The notes beneath the pieces were generated by a model. The model saw only the letters and a program-made list of their open reading frames with translations, made no database searches and was not told the DNA's origin. Shown here piece by piece: positions 10,932 to 22,843 of a stretch of 64,000 bases of DNA. The position numbers and the translations under genes are program-made. The DNA is from Symbiodinium natans (lineage: Eukaryota; Sar; Dinophyceae; Suessiales; Symbiodiniaceae), in assembly GCA_905221605.1 (NCBI GenBank), contig CAJNDS010002135.1:303501-367500 (forward strand), read 5' to 3'. Position 1 is the stretch's first letter. Every line of letters begins with the position of its first letter.

Positions 10932-10978
10932 GGTTTAGGGTTTAGGGTCTAGGGTCTAGGGTTTAGGGTTTAGGGTTT
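10932..10978 (+). repeat. telomere-like TTTAGGG block at duplication junction
   Basis: About six heptamers of TTTAGGG/TCTAGGG type lie between the end of duplication copy A (about 10668) and the start of copy B (about 11036). The heptamer is the plant-type telomere unit also reported for dinoflagellates. Its position suggests a break-repair or insertion event at the junction. Confidence 0.9.
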
Positions 10979-11807
10979 CTCAGGATTATGAGGGTAGGCC
11001 TGAAGATTGGGCCAGCCGGGGCACCCACTTGCTGCAGCTCTCTCGGGCTCAAGCTTTGCCTTGACGCCATCCACAAGGAAGGCCGAGACATGGGATGCAG
11101 AGGGGGTGAATCATGGGGGTATCATAGAGGGGGGCGGGGGGTAGTAGGGAAGCCCATCAGTGAAGCTCTGCTTTATGTTGGTGTCGATAGTTTTTTGACT
11201 TTCATGTGGACAGCGATCGCGTGGCGCACTACGGGTAGCTTGCCCTGGAATGCATGCTCGAGACGTTTCCCGTTGTCGGACCGAATGTTGCATACAATCA
11301 TTGCGAGCCGCGGCATGCGGGCTCCGAATGCGCTCGGTGCTGTATGTCTTTTTGTTATGTATCTACTTTTGATGGGAAACTTCGCTCTCCGTCGCATTGC
11401 CTCGGCCGCCGAAGCACATCATGTGTAATTCATCAAGTTAAGCAGGATCCACTTGTCTTCTTCACAGAAGGTCACGTCTCGGTCGCTTCTTGATCGAGTG
11501 CTGGTTCTTGAGGGGGTGGCACACTTCTTTTGGTGCTCTTTTGGGGCGCTTGGCAGTCCCCGCACCCCAGCCCTGGCAGGAAGGTCTGCAGCCCGCGACC
11601 GCAGCAGACTGAGCTAGGATGCGGGGTGCAGCTGACATGAATGATCTAAGATCGGATAAGAAGGCTGATCTGGAAGCCGAGGTCCCGTTCATACCTCTAC
11701 GTTCTCTTGACTCTCAGGCCTGGTTGTTTCTCAGTTCGTCCACTCGAGCCAGAACAATGGAAGGCAGCAAAAAGAGGGCTGTTCTAAGCGCAGGCCGTTT
11801 GCGCGCT

Positions 11808-14800
11808 ATGCTCGCTACATCGTCCCTCTCCATGATGGCCAAGAAGGCACCTCCCAACAAGGCCCGATCTGGGCCTGGCATTGGCATGCTTGTACTTGTG
11901 GGTCAGCTTGGTGCGCGTGAGTATGCCGGAAGATTATGCGAGGGGCTTCCGCTTTTTACAACTCTGCTATGCGCTGCCTCGATGCTGCGTTTGCGAAGAG
12001 GTTATGACAGCCTACGGGTGCTGCCGGCTACTTGCTGCACCACGCTGTGCTGGGCTGTGCTGGGTCGTGGTGCCATGTTCCCCTAGTTCCCCTTGTAAGT
12101 TGGGTGATGCTGGCAAAGTCATCGGTCTTGAGCTGAGTCCCAAAGCTGGTGCCAACCATTGCTGCCGTTGCTCTCGCTGCTTTAGCACTGCTGCTTTAGC
12201 AGTCGTCGCGAGCATTGGCAGCTGTAGCAGCGGCGCAGTCAAGCAGTTCACGGTCTCCCTGGCCTGCCAGTGTCTTCCTCACGGCCGCGCTGGCAGTCTA
12301 CCACTTCATCGCGAACGGCGAGCGCGACCCTCAGCTCTGGCCCCTTCTGGCACGTTGGGATCAAGCAAATGGATCGCGGTGCAGCCGGGGGCACTGCCAA
12401 GAACGGTGGCAGGGTGGCAGGGTGGCACAGTGGCCCAAGAAACCTCAAGCACGCCTCAGGTTCTCGGCAATCCTGACACTGGCAGCCTCCAGCTGAGCTT
12501 ATCCGCAAGACGACACAGCCCCCCCATTTCACCGACTTGCACCCTTGGTGTCAGCTGAGCTGTGTTTTGAGTCCTTGAGGTCATCTTCCAGTGTCTGGGC
12601 TTCGCCTTGCTCTGCGTGCAGGTCTTGCTGACCGCCCGGGGCCTCGGAGCTTGAGACCTGACCTGCGCGCTCCTATAGAATTCGATGCCCGCATCCTCGA
12701 TCGGGAACCCAGGGCACCTGCGCGGGCATCTCCGCCCGAGCGCTGGCACTGGACGCCCGGAAGCCCAGCTGCCCCAATTTCCAAAGTGGCGTGGGACGGC
12801 CATGACGAAGCCCACTCCAGAAGACTGATGATGCCGCAACGCAGCTGACAGCATGGAGCTACCCGAAGGCAGAATGAATGTAGCCGGAGAGGCCGGGTGA
12901 TAAGCGTGACATTCGTGACCTAAAACGCATGGTCACAAGCACGTGCGGTCTGCTTGCAATTCACCGTGCATGGAGGTTGCTCAGACCCTATTGGGAAAGC
13001 GGAAAAGCTTTGCCTTCCACTAGTGGTTTAAATGATGACTGTGGTTGCTTATCGTCCAGAGTTTAGGGTTTAGTCTGGGCCTGCTAGGCTCGTACAGGAC
13101 TGAAAGATGCAAGTGGTAGCTTAAACCGCAGCGATGCCATCAAATCGAAGCACTTGGGCACCCGTGCGAGCATCTATTTCGTTGAGTTTGACTGAAAAAG
13201 CTTGGTTACATGCAACGCTGCAAAGAAGGGGTCGACCGTTGGCATACAAGAAGAACCTCACGTATTGCACTAGCCAGTGCGACAACAGTCCCCTCATTGT
13301 TTCAAGGGATGGTGCTTCTGCAGTGACCGGAAACGAATCGATCTTTACAAGTACAGCGCAGCACTAAGGCTTGGGCATTGTGCTTTCGCCTCTCGTCCAC
13401 GCTGGGCCCTTGAGAGCTGTGAAGTCCGGAAATGAAGCACTCTCTTCTCCAGATGCATAGGGGCTGATTCGGGCATGTCGTCACTTTCAGTCTAGTTTGA
13501 GCGCTGCTTTGTCTTGGCAGTTTGTGGCTCCATGGCTACTTGCCTGTGGATGCCTCTGGGGACTGGGCCTACCAGGCCAGCCCCTTAGCGCCAGATGTCC
13601 TAAACCCACCGCGAGCCAGAAGCCCCTTTCAGAGGATCACAAGGACTCTTCAATGCATGGCCTGCTGAAGCTCGGTGACGAGTCTCCGTCAGCCGATCGC
13701 CGGCGGTTGTCTGCGCATACCCGTGAGTGCACGCGTCGAGTTTTCCTGAGGGAAGCTGGTTGCCGGCGGTTGTCTGCGGATACCCGTGAGTGCATGCGTC
13801 GAGTTGCAGGGAAGCTGGTTTGAGCGGTTGGCTGCGGATACTCGTCAGTGCACGCGTCGAGTTGCGTGACGGACGCCGGTGTGAGAGGATGACAAGGGCT
13901 TTTCATGCATGGCTTGCTGAAGCTCGGTGATGAGTCTCAGTCAGGATCAACCATCTGATCGTGCCAGGTTGCCTGCGGTCGCCTGCGTGGATACTCGTGA
14001 GTGCATGCGTCGAGTTGCGTGAGGGAAGCCGGTGTGAGAGGATGACAAGGACTTATCATGCATGGCTTGCTGAAGATCAGTGACGAGTCTCAGTCAGGAT
14101 CAACCATCTGATCGTGCCAGGTTGCCTGCGGTCGCCTGTGTGGATACTCATGAGTGCATGCGTCGAGTTGTGTGAGGGAAGCCGGTGTGAGAGGATGACA
14201 AGGACTTCTCATGCATGGCTTGCTGAAGCTCGGTGATGAGTCTCAGTCAGGATCAACCATCTGATCGTGCCAGGTTGCCTGCGGTCGCCTGCGTGGATAC
14301 TCGTGAGTGCATGCGTCGAGTTGCGTGAGGGAAGCCGGTGTGAGAGGATGACAAGGACTTATCATGCATGGCTTGCTGAAGATCAGTGACGAGTCTCAGT
14401 CAGGATCAACCATCTGATCGTGCCAGGTTGCCTGCGGTCGCCTGTGTGGATACTCATGAGTGCATGCGTCGAGTTGTGTGAGGGAAGCCGGTGTGAGAGG
14501 ATGACAAGGACTTCTCATGCATGGCTTGCTGAAGCTCGGTGATGAGTCTCAGTCAGGATCAACCATCTGATCGTGCCAGGTTGCCTGCGGTCGCCTGCGT
14601 GGATACTCGTGAGTGCATGCGTCGAGTTGCGTGAGGGAAGCCGGTGTGAGAGGATGACAAGGACTTATCATGCATGGCTTGCTGAAGCTCGGTGATGAGT
14701 CTCAGTCAGGATCAACCAGCTGATCGTGCCAGGTTGCCTGCGGTCGCCTGCGTGGATACTCGTGAGTGCATGCGTCGAGTTGCGTGAGGGAAGCCGGCGT

Positions 14801-17800
14801 GAGAGGATGACAAGGACGTTTCATGCATGGCTTGCTGAAGCTCGGTGATGAGTCTCAGTCAGGATCAACCATCTGATCGTGCCAGGTTGCCTGCGGTCGC
14901 CGCGTTGATACTCGTGAGTTCACACGTCGAGTTGCGTGAGGGAAGCCGGTGTGAGAGGATGACAAGGACTTATCATGCATGGCTTGCTGAAGCTCGGTGA
15001 TGAGTCTCAGTCAGGATCAACCATCTGATCGTGCCAGGTTGCCTGCGGTCGCCTGTGTGGATACTCGTGAGTGCATGCCTCGAGTTGCGCGAGGGAAGCC
15101 GGTGTGAGAGGATGAAAAGGACTTATCATGCATGGCTTGCTGAAGATCAGTGACGAGTCTCAGTCAGGATCAACCATCTGATCGTGCCAGGTTGCCTGCG
15201 GTCGCCTGCGTGGATACTCATGAGTGCATGCGTCGAGTTGTGTGAGGGAAGCCGGTGTGAGAGGATGACAAGGACTTCTCATGCATGGCTTGCTGAAGCT
15301 CGGTCATGAGTCTCAGTCAGGATCAACCATCTGATCGTGGTCGCCTGCGTGGATACTCATGAGTGCATGCGTCGAATTGCATGAGGGAAGCCGCTGTGAG
15401 AGGATGACAAGGACTTGTCATGCATGGCTTGCTGAAGCTCGGTGACGAGTCTCAGTTGACCATCTGACCGTGCCAGGTTGTGTGCGGAAAATCGTAACTG
15501 CGTGCATCTAATTGTGCGAGGGAAGCCGTTTGAGAGGATGACAAGGACTTGTCTTGCAGGGCTTGCTGAAGCCAGTCCTTTGTCTACTGTAGTAGAAGCT
15601 GTTGCTGGCATCGAACATCAGCCGCTGTGCCTCCATGACCTTCATCCTTGCCTCATGCTGCCTTGCCTTGGTGAAACACTTGTGGCTTGTGCCTCTGCGG
15701 AGTCAGGCGTCTGTGGTTGGTAGGTCGATTATTCTCACGTGCCCCGTCTTGAAACACAGACCCAAAAGCCTATCATTCAGGGTGGCGTCGAGCCTTCAAG
15801 CGAAATCATGCTTTGATTGGTGTCTGGGAAGCCAGATGGCAGGATGACGGAGACTCTCATGCATGGCTTGCTGAAAGCCAGTGATGAGTCGGCAGTCAGG
15901 ATCAACCATCTGATTGCATCTGGCTATTGTCAGGGTTTAGCATGATGGATGACAAGAAGATGGCATGCAAGTCTTCAGATTGGCTCAGCCAGCCCGTCAT
16001 GCCTTATTGTGTTAGATGTTGAGTTGTGAATTTGACGCGCACATGCATGCGGCGTGTGCCTGGCTGGTCGTGGGTTGAGCTGGGTGATCGCAGGTTGGCT
16101 CTTGCTGGTGGGCGCACGAATATTTGCATACGATCTTGAATGAGGGATGCGCAGCAAAGTTCTGTGCGCGACGGGACAAGTGATAATGTTTCACATACTC
16201 AGTTTGCTTCAAAAGGCCGTGGACATCGTGTCCCTGGTCTTGGTCCTCTGGCTGCTGCTCCTTGGCATGCAGAGTCTGGGCAACCCACTTGCTTGCTTCA
16301 GCACAGCTGGGACTACTTTAAAATTTTGGCGCAGGCACTCGCTGCTTTTGGAGAAGAAGCACACATATCAAGAGGAGCAGGACCAGACTGCTGCTGTTCC
16401 GCCATTTAGATACAACGAATGCTGTGCAACCAGTATCGGGTGCTTTTGGGCAGGACACCTTTCCTGCTACTCCTGTCGTGCCCTGCTGTAGTTTTCCAAG
16501 ATCTCTAGGAGCCAGGAATCTGCATGCAATCATACTCTCAGCTAAGCTTCCAGACATGGCAGTGCGCATTTGACCCCAGCTCAATCTCGGTGCAACATTG
16601 TGCAAGGTACTGACCTGTCTCGTGTTGGCAGCCATCTTTCACGCTGCCGGACCCTTAGGCAGGAGCAGATCACCAGCAAGCTATGGAGATGATGCTCCAC
16701 ACACCAGCATTTTGTCCAGGGGGGAGTCCTACCATGAAAAGGCTCTACCAACTGCGATTTGAAGCAAGCACATCCTGAATTTCATGAAACAGTTTTGAAG
16801 GAGACACCGCGTCGGGTGTCGCCAGTTTTCTAGTCATGGCAGCTCTCTGCACACGCCCTTTCATGGTACGGATACTGGCGTTGCAACAGCTGTCATGGTT
16901 TGAAAAACACCAGGGTCCGCTCATGGTTGGTTCAGCCTCTCATGACAGTGGCCATGGCATGCTGTAGTCACTGTAGTGCCTTGCCAAGCAGTGCCTGACA
17001 CAAGGTTTAAGAAGCAGCATCGTGGCCATATGTACAAGGAAGCTGAAGTGTAAGAAAGAACTGCTAGCCGCCCCTAGCACACTCTCTCGTACCCGACTCA
17101 CATGCAGCTCAATTGTATGTTCATTCAGAAATCCTAGACCAGCAGTGGTGCATGAACGGCAAGATCGTTAAAGCGTGTTGATTGAAGTATGGTTGTGCTG
17201 CTCGAAGTTGGGACAATTTAGGACTTGCTAAGGACATGAACGCGCGACCTATCTTCGATACCCTGTGGATGGCAGGTGTGGAGTCAGATGTTGAATGACA
17301 TCCGTGATCCCACAGCTGTAGAGCAGGGACGACTAGTCACAACGGCATACCGCCACACCTCAGGTTTTTGTCGGTATACATGTGCTTTGACACGCATTTG
17401 CTTGAGTTCTAGTCCTCGTCATCCGGATTGGAGAACCGCCGTGCAAGAGCAGGTCTATTCATCAGCGCCGTGGCAGTCTTGCCTCAGGTGCAAAGAGCAT
17501 GGTGTGAGACTTGTTCACCATGAACTGGAGTGATCATAGATGTATCTGGCTTTCCTGCCCTGCATGCAAAGAAGGAGAAGAGCCTGAGCAACATGTGGGA
17601 TGAGAATTCGTAATCTGTTGAGCTGAGTGAGCCCGCGTAGTGGAGCAAACGGCGTGTGTGTGTGTGTGTGTTTGCACTTGGCCTGCCAGCTGTGGCTCAT
17701 CTCCAAGACCGGGGGCAAGGTTGAGCCCGCAACCTAGCATCCAGAGGGCGAATGCTACGGCAAGTGGCCGAAGTCTTGTAGTGCGCCAGAACTTCAGGGT

Positions 17801-19086
17801 TTGGGAAAGAATCCACAGCGTTCGCGAAGAGGCGATGAGTGACTGCTTGGCTGCCACATGATTCACAGGCCGTTGACCAGCCACTACATCGCAGCGATGG
17901 CCATCAGCCGGGCCTTGAGCGGTGCACGCCTCAGCTGGGTCAGACTTCAAAAGCAGACGCGAAGCAAAAGGAGGCAGTCAGCTGAAGACACCCGTCAATG
18001 CAAGCAGAGCTGTGAAAGCCGGCAGAGATTCCATGCAAGAGCAGTGTGTCTTTTTACCTCAACCTTCCCCAACGCTCAAGCCCTAAAACATCCCAATCAG
18101 CCTGTGCAAATGAGAGGAGATTAGGAAGGCACGGCCGGAAGGAAGTTACCAAATCCAGGCGTTGGGCTTCCGTAACTTCAAATCCAGGCGATTTCCTGGT
18201 TATTAGGGGGGCGGGCGCAAAAAAACCAATCCCTGAATCCGAGACCCCAAGCTTCAAGGCCAGAACTCGCAGGTTTGGAGCCCCAACTCTTCAAGGACCC
18301 TAAAAGGCATACCAAGGACCAAAGCTTGAAAGCTCTTTAGAGGATGTGACGCGAAGAAAGGAAGCAACTACTCTCGCATCCGATAAAGGCAAAATTGCTC
18401 GATGTCTTATAGTAGTAGTTCTTTTCAACATTGCTGTCGCTGTACGTAGTTGTGAAAGAGTTGAGGAATACAGCGCTTGAATGGCAACAGGATGCAGGAA
18501 GTTTTGAAGATGGTAGTTCCGTGTAGCTGGGTACCATTGAAACGCGCTTCGCCCATAGCCAAGTATTCGGTCCCAACATCGTCGGCCACGGCTATTGTCA
18601 GGAGTCTTCATGTGGCACGCGCGCTTCGACATCACTTGCGATCCATGGGTGACCGGCTTCAACCATGCCATCTGGGTCCGAAGCTCAAAGGTGGTGGACA
18701 GAAGCATAAGAACCGTTTGAAGCTCCATGTACCCATCTGTGCCACGCTGCGAAGTTGGCAGCAAGGTTTGCTAAGATGTTTGCATCTTATGGCCGAGGTG
18801 ATCTTGGGAGCCAATGCCCTGCACATGCTGCTGCTCGGTGACTTTGGCTACTACTACATCAAGCCCAGTGCTCAGTGCGAGCAGGTTATGGCCAGCAGTC
18901 CAGGGCTCTTTGAGAGAAGCAGCAGCATGGCTTTGCAAATGCAGCTTCCAACACCTGGCGATGTGCACGAACGGTTGCCAGTTGCCCTCAACAGTACCCG
19001 AAGTCTCTGACGTTCGGATGCTTGCGAGGACTGTCATGAAGGGAGGCCTGACGGCACAGCTAGATCTGATCGAGGAGCTAAACTGA
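11808..19086 (+). CDS. ERD2/KDEL-receptor-like protein, gene B (16 exons)
   Basis: Paralogue of gene A and the better-preserved copy. Inferred exons: 11808-11887, 12271-12349, 12580-12633, 12713-12759, 13521-13575, 16216-16256, 16335-16380, 16454-16477, 16607-16645, 17233-17275, 17453-17487, 17690-17724, 17869-17921, 18602-18675, 18798-18862, 19029-19086 (stop TGA). They sum to 828 bases, an open frame of 275 residues plus stop, close to plant ERD2-like proteins of about 270. Hydrophobic segments include VIFQCLGFALLCVQVLLT, VDIVSLVLVLWLL and ILGANALHMLLLGDFGYYYI; the loop HTYQEEQ-DTF matches the family TY-x-x-D-x-D-x-F region. Junction phases agree throughout, for example GCA G / GT CTG and GT-GA / G CCG. 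The start is uncertain: an in-frame ATG at 11757 would add 17 residues. The ER-retrieval role is inferred from the family; the cargo signal is unknown. Confidence 0.85.
13650..15560. repeat. 153-base minisatellite in intron 5 of gene B
   Basis: About twelve units, each with gcatggcttgctgaagctcg, agtcaggatcaaccatctga, cctgcggtcgcctgcg and gtgagaggatgacaaggact. The landmark gaggatgacaagg recurs every 153 bases (about 13885, 14038, 14191, 14344 and so on). Units alternate between gaagatcagtgacgag and gaagctcggtgatgag variants over 14042-14653, giving a 306-base higher-order period. Related single segments lie at about 7420-7500 in gene A and 15850-15925 in gene B, which suggests where the array came from. 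Confidence 0.92.
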
Positions 19087-19218
19087 CCTTTCAGGGGTTC
19101 ATGCGAACTGGCCTGGCTGCACAGTCCCGTCAGTTCTAGGATCCCTTATGCAGCATATCTTGCAAATCGCGGGCCACGGGGTGACAACTGCTTGGCAGGA
19201 CAGCTACGTGTAGCTCTT

Positions 19219-20446
19219 CGCTCTGAGCATGCGCTTTAGGGTGCCTTCCTGTCGACGGACGAGGTTCTCCAAGGAGAACTTCTCCTCACCTCAAGTGCTG
19301 AGCACACAGTCGGCATGTGGACAGAGAACTACCTCACCACGCGAGCAAAACGTCGGCGGCAAGGTTGTTGATGATGTGTGTTGAGAATTTCAGTGGGACA
19401 CCGCCACACGGTCTGCTCCGAAGCATACCGAAGCCCAGCCACAGCCAGGGTTCCAAGGCATTGTCAATTGTCAAGTATAAGATCGTTGCAAAGCCCTGAA
19501 CTCCAAATGGGGAGGGAACAGAGAATTGAAATCAGCAATAGACTCACCATCCCCAGCGGTTGTTTGTTACTCGTATGTGCTTGTATTTCCGGTATGTTGT
19601 TGCATTTGTTTGTGCTGTTTGTCGAGGGCGCCGGCTCTTGGAGACCAGTACGTACCTGTGTGGTTTTTGGATGCTTGCGCGGAATAGCACTTGGGTCAAC
19701 AGGACGCAAGCAACACGAAATCCAGGGCGGCGCTAACAGACGGCTCCCGACTTCGCGGAGTCGCTTTGGGGTTGAAGTTAAGTAGCGTTTGCACAAGGTC
19801 TGTGATAGCAAAAGCGTTGCTTGGACTCGGTGACACAACTCTACTGTCCATAGTTGTAAGATTTCTGGATATTTCTGGTCTTGCTCTTGCCACTCCTTCA
19901 AGCAGTGGGCGGCTTTGGATCGAACCACGTGGACGGAGTTGGCAGGACTGGCAGGGAACAGGATGCAGCCATTGCTTGAACGAGTTGTTTTTTTTGAACT
20001 GCAGAGTCTTCGACGGACTAGGCTAAGGCAATTGGCCCAGCATACTTTGCACATTGCGAACGTAGAGCTCCACACTCAGCACACAAGATGCTCTAGCGAT
20101 CACGCGATCGCGCACAAAGCCTTATCGTCATGGTCGTCAAGGCCGGGAGGACCAGAGAAGCACAAGGATGTCTCAGCCGCGTGTCATCGATTCCTGTGCT
20201 TGGAGGCAGCGGCGAGCTTGTTGCTGCTGACTTCTGCACGCGCCATGGTTTGCCAAGTTTTGACACAGGAGCCCGACCTGCAAGTTGCCAGGGTATGTCA
20301 GGGTAGATCAGTCGGAGTGTCAAAGGTTCAAAGGAACCCTTGCGCTCCACAGGAGGGTTGTTTCGTTTATGAAGAAGCCAAGCCATGATTTTGGCTTCTC
20401 TGCTACGGCATGATGCCACTGTCTTTGAGTGGGTCTCCCAAGCTTA
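19219..20446. other. spacer with long unassigned open frames
   Basis: No recognised gene. A minus-strand frame is open for 203 codons (19464-20075) and a plus-strand frame for 111 codons (19691-20026). The plus frame has a natural-looking stretch (SVIAKALLGLGDTTLLSIVV) that could be an exon. Neither shows a domain, a good start context or paired splice sites, so the coding strand is undecided. Confidence 0.3.
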
Positions 20447-20782
20447 ATGGCATGCATGGTTAGTTTCACTAGAGCCTTGACCTCTGTTGTGCTGTCTGTC
20501 GAGTCTACTCTTCTAGGAAGCAGAGGAGTTGCTTGCTTGCTGCAGGAGAATGCGTCACTGCAAGCTAGCCTCCTGCCTGAACTTTTGGAGGAGTCCGTGC
20601 TGACACGGGTTTTGCAGTGGTGCTTTCATCCCATGTCGAAGTCACGCACCCCCCCTTCGAAAAAATCAAAGCAGCAAGAAAGGCTTGGGCTTAGAGTGCA
20701 CCGTCTCCGGGCAATACTGTGGCTTGGTCGCAATATCGCCTTCCCTTTCATTCCTACCATTCATTCCCCATTCACCTGGTGA
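20447..20782 (+). CDS. possible exon, unknown helical protein
   Basis: Open frame of about 111 codons beginning MACMVSFTRALTSVVLSVES and continuing with leucine- and glutamate-rich helical sequence (LLQENASLQASLLPELLEES), then a basic tail. Composition is protein-like, but no family is recognised. The minus strand is also open at 20772-21197 with a hydrophobic segment (LSFLAILAALLCWFFQ), so an overlapping or opposite-strand gene cannot be excluded. Confidence 0.3.
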   Translation: MACMVSFTRALTSVVLSVESTLLGSRGVACLLQENASLQASLLPELLEESVLTRVLQWCFHPMSKSRTPPSKKSKQQERLGLRVHRLRAILWLGRNIAFPFIPTIHSPFTW

Positions 20783-21286
20783 ACCCAAGAAAGGACAAGA
20801 GAATCCGAGGCAACTGCTCCAGTTCGTTTGTGAACGGGGTCGTATGGCTACTTGCCTCTGAGCCAATGAACTCCACCATGAACACCACGGCGAAGCCGGG
20901 TGAATGGTACATCATGGCCCGAGCCTGAGCCCTCTTCATCCCTCCTCGCACCACTGCAATCAGAAAACAGTGGGCACGGTGGTACTGTATGGATTGCACA
21001 CTTTGCCTGTGAGCCTCCAGGCCCCGACACCCTTTCTCACTGTGCCTGAAGGATGCCACCGGGCAGTGCGTGGCGGCATTTGGTCCTTCGTCGACGGAGC
21101 CGACGGTCCAGAAGTGTCCTCCAGGAGCCATCTGGAAGAACCAGCACAGCAGTGCGGCTAGTATGGCTAGGAAGGACAACTCGAGGAACAATGGCAATGG
21201 TCACTACTGCGCAGCAAAGTGTTCGCTGATTTGTGAAGTGACTGTGCTGGGCTGCTCAGACATGTTGACGCAGCTCGGCTCTGGAG

Positions 21287-21387
21287 GCTTCTACTGTGCT
21301 GGCGGCTTGGAGCCGCCGCGCAGCTGCAGTTCGGGAGACCACTGCCCCGTGGGCACAGGTCTGGAAGACAGCTGCCCAGCTGCACAG
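21287..21387 (+). CDS. Cys-rich exon resembling GCC2/GCC3-type repeats
   Basis: The reading GFYCAGGLEPPRSC-SSGDHCPVGTG-LEDSCPA has the spacing of the small Cys/Gly/Pro repeats (C-x-x-G-x-x-x-x-P-x-x-C-P-x-G) found in extracellular parts of eukaryotic receptors and next to some ABCG transporters. An AG acceptor lies just before it (ends 21286). The stretch QKCPPGA at about 21108-21130 could belong to a neighbouring exon. No other part of the gene was identified. The assignment rests on cysteine pattern only. Confidence 0.35.
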
Positions 21388-21877
21388 GGGTGAGAAGGGC
21401 CGGGGGGATATCGAGGGATTGAAAGAAAAAAAATCTGAAACACTAATATAAAAAGAAAAAGAAGGCGACTGTGTATCGGCCGACAAAGTGGTTGTAGGTT
21501 TGATTCGGGGCTCGCCTGATGCAGCGGTGTCTTCGGGTGGCACATCCTTCCTCATCTGACAGCATGATAACATTCCCTTCGAGGGCATGGCTGAGATGCC
21601 ACGTGCGCACGCACCACCGCACCACCGCACCACAGGCCTTCTGATCTTTCAGTCCTCCAAACCCTCATGGAAGCCGCGCTTCTGCATGTGACGAGATGAC
21701 CCTATGGAAGGGATGAAATTAATTTGGCAGGATGCGGAGGATGTTTTCCACTGATTGGATCCCATGGTGCACACGCCGGCGAATGATTTCAAGCGCATGT
21801 CGAGCCAACGTGGCCCACCAGCACAGTCGTCTTGCTCGTGGTAACATGTCTGTGTCGCAGTAGGTGCCTTGTCCTCG

Positions 21878-22843
21878 ATGCCAGGGCGCTGTAGGAGAGC
21901 ATGGCTGTGCGTCCTCTTGCCTCTGTGCATGAAATGGCATCTGCCAACATTTGGCATCTCTCGAGGTGTGAAACAAGCTGCGCAGGCGAGAGGCTTGCGT
22001 TTGCGTAGCCGTGTTACAGAAGTCGGAGGCGACAATGTTCAGTTGACAGCTTCAGAAAGAAGCTCTTTAAACTTAATATCACAGGCTGCAGAAAATCTGG
22101 ATTGGATTCGTGCGAAGGCTACCTCGGATCGCTGCAATCAGCATAAGACGCCTCTTTGCAATGCAGCTATGCATGCCGCTTTCAGGTGCGGAAACTACCA
22201 GGCTGGTGCTCGCATATACACGCAAATGTGCGACAGAGGTACGCTTGTCACCGGCGTGACCTACAACTGCGCAATACGTCTATTCTCTAAACTTGGGCAA
22301 CAGGGCAAGATCTTAGAATTGTGGGAGGAGGCCAGGAGCAACTGGACTTCTTGGGTCCCGGGGCAGAGGTATCTCCTTCTGAGCGAGATGGTGAATGCAT
22401 TTGCAGACTCAGGGAATGTAACTGGGATTGGTGTTTTCTTGGATACCATCTGCAAGGAAGGCTTTGAGATCGACGAGGGTACTTGGGGCGCTGCACTGAA
22501 TGGGTGCAAGAATGCTGGTGCCGCATCTGTTGCTGAATACTTCCTCAAATTGATGAGGCAGTTCAATGTGTCTGCGAACCTCATTCACCATACCCTTGTT
22601 ATGGGCGCATATGCAGGGCGCTCACTTGAAAACATCACCAGAGTTGCCGAGAATTCGGAGCCTCTGGGAATCGATGAATACTTCGTGGAAATGCATGTGA
22701 CCTCCCTCGCCGGCCCCTACAAGAATACATCCAAGACAAGGAACGTGGCTGATGCCTTGGAGATTGTACAAAAAGCCAACAGCTCGCACAACGCAGCGGC
22801 GCTTAACGTAATTGCTGATGCACAGTCCCGGGCATCGCTTTAA
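21878..22843 (+). CDS. pentatricopeptide-repeat (PPR) protein, intronless
   Basis: Uninterrupted frame of 321 residues. The first ATG is at 21878; upstream in-frame sequence soon meets a stop. The N-terminus is hydrophobic and basic (AWLCVLLPLCMKWHLPTFG), compatible with an organelle-targeting leader. Residues about 90-250 contain four degenerate 35-residue helical pairs of PPR type: around TPLCNAAMHAAFRCGNY, VTYNCAIRLFSKLGQQGK, MVNAFADSGNVTGIGVF and GTWGAALNGCKNAGAAS. PPR proteins bind single-stranded RNA in chloroplasts or mitochondria and act in editing, cleavage or stability. No E/DYW or SMR domain follows. It has no introns although its neighbours are cut into tiny exons; no spliced-leader relic was seen upstream. 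Confidence 0.85.
   Translation: MPGRCRRAWLCVLLPLCMKWHLPTFGISRGVKQAAQARGLRLRSRVTEVGGDNVQLTASERSSLNLISQAAENLDWIRAKATSDRCNQHKTPLCNAAMHAAFRCGNYQAGARIYTQMCDRGTLVTGVTYNCAIRLFSKLGQQGKILELWEEARSNWTSWVPGQRYLLLSEMVNAFADSGNVTGIGVFLDTICKEGFEIDEGTWGAALNGCKNAGAASVAEYFLKLMRQFNVSANLIHHTLVMGAYAGRSLENITRVAENSEPLGIDEYFVEMHVTSLAGPYKNTSKTRNVADALEIVQKANSSHNAAALNVIADAQSRASL

Larger units (their letters stand above)
11036..19218 (+). repeat. tandem segmental duplication, copy B
   Basis: Second copy of the 4276-10668 segment, in the same orientation. It keeps all sixteen exons of the receptor-like gene and many intron blocks. It is longer because the intron between exons 5 and 6 (13576-16215) carries an expanded 153-base repeat. 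Copy B also has (GT)8 at about 17654-17671 just before exon 12, and lacks the poly-C tract that precedes exon 14 in copy A. Confidence 0.9.

Noticed and set aside
11881-12558. 225-codon plus-strand open frame in copy B
   Set aside because: It reads through inferred introns and out of frame through exon 2 of the receptor gene. Copy A lacks the frame because of a one-base difference in the intron, and the translation is Cys/Ser-rich nonsense.
13650-15560. CRISPR-like regular repeats
   Set aside because: Units are contiguous 153-base minisatellite copies without unique spacers, in a eukaryotic intron.
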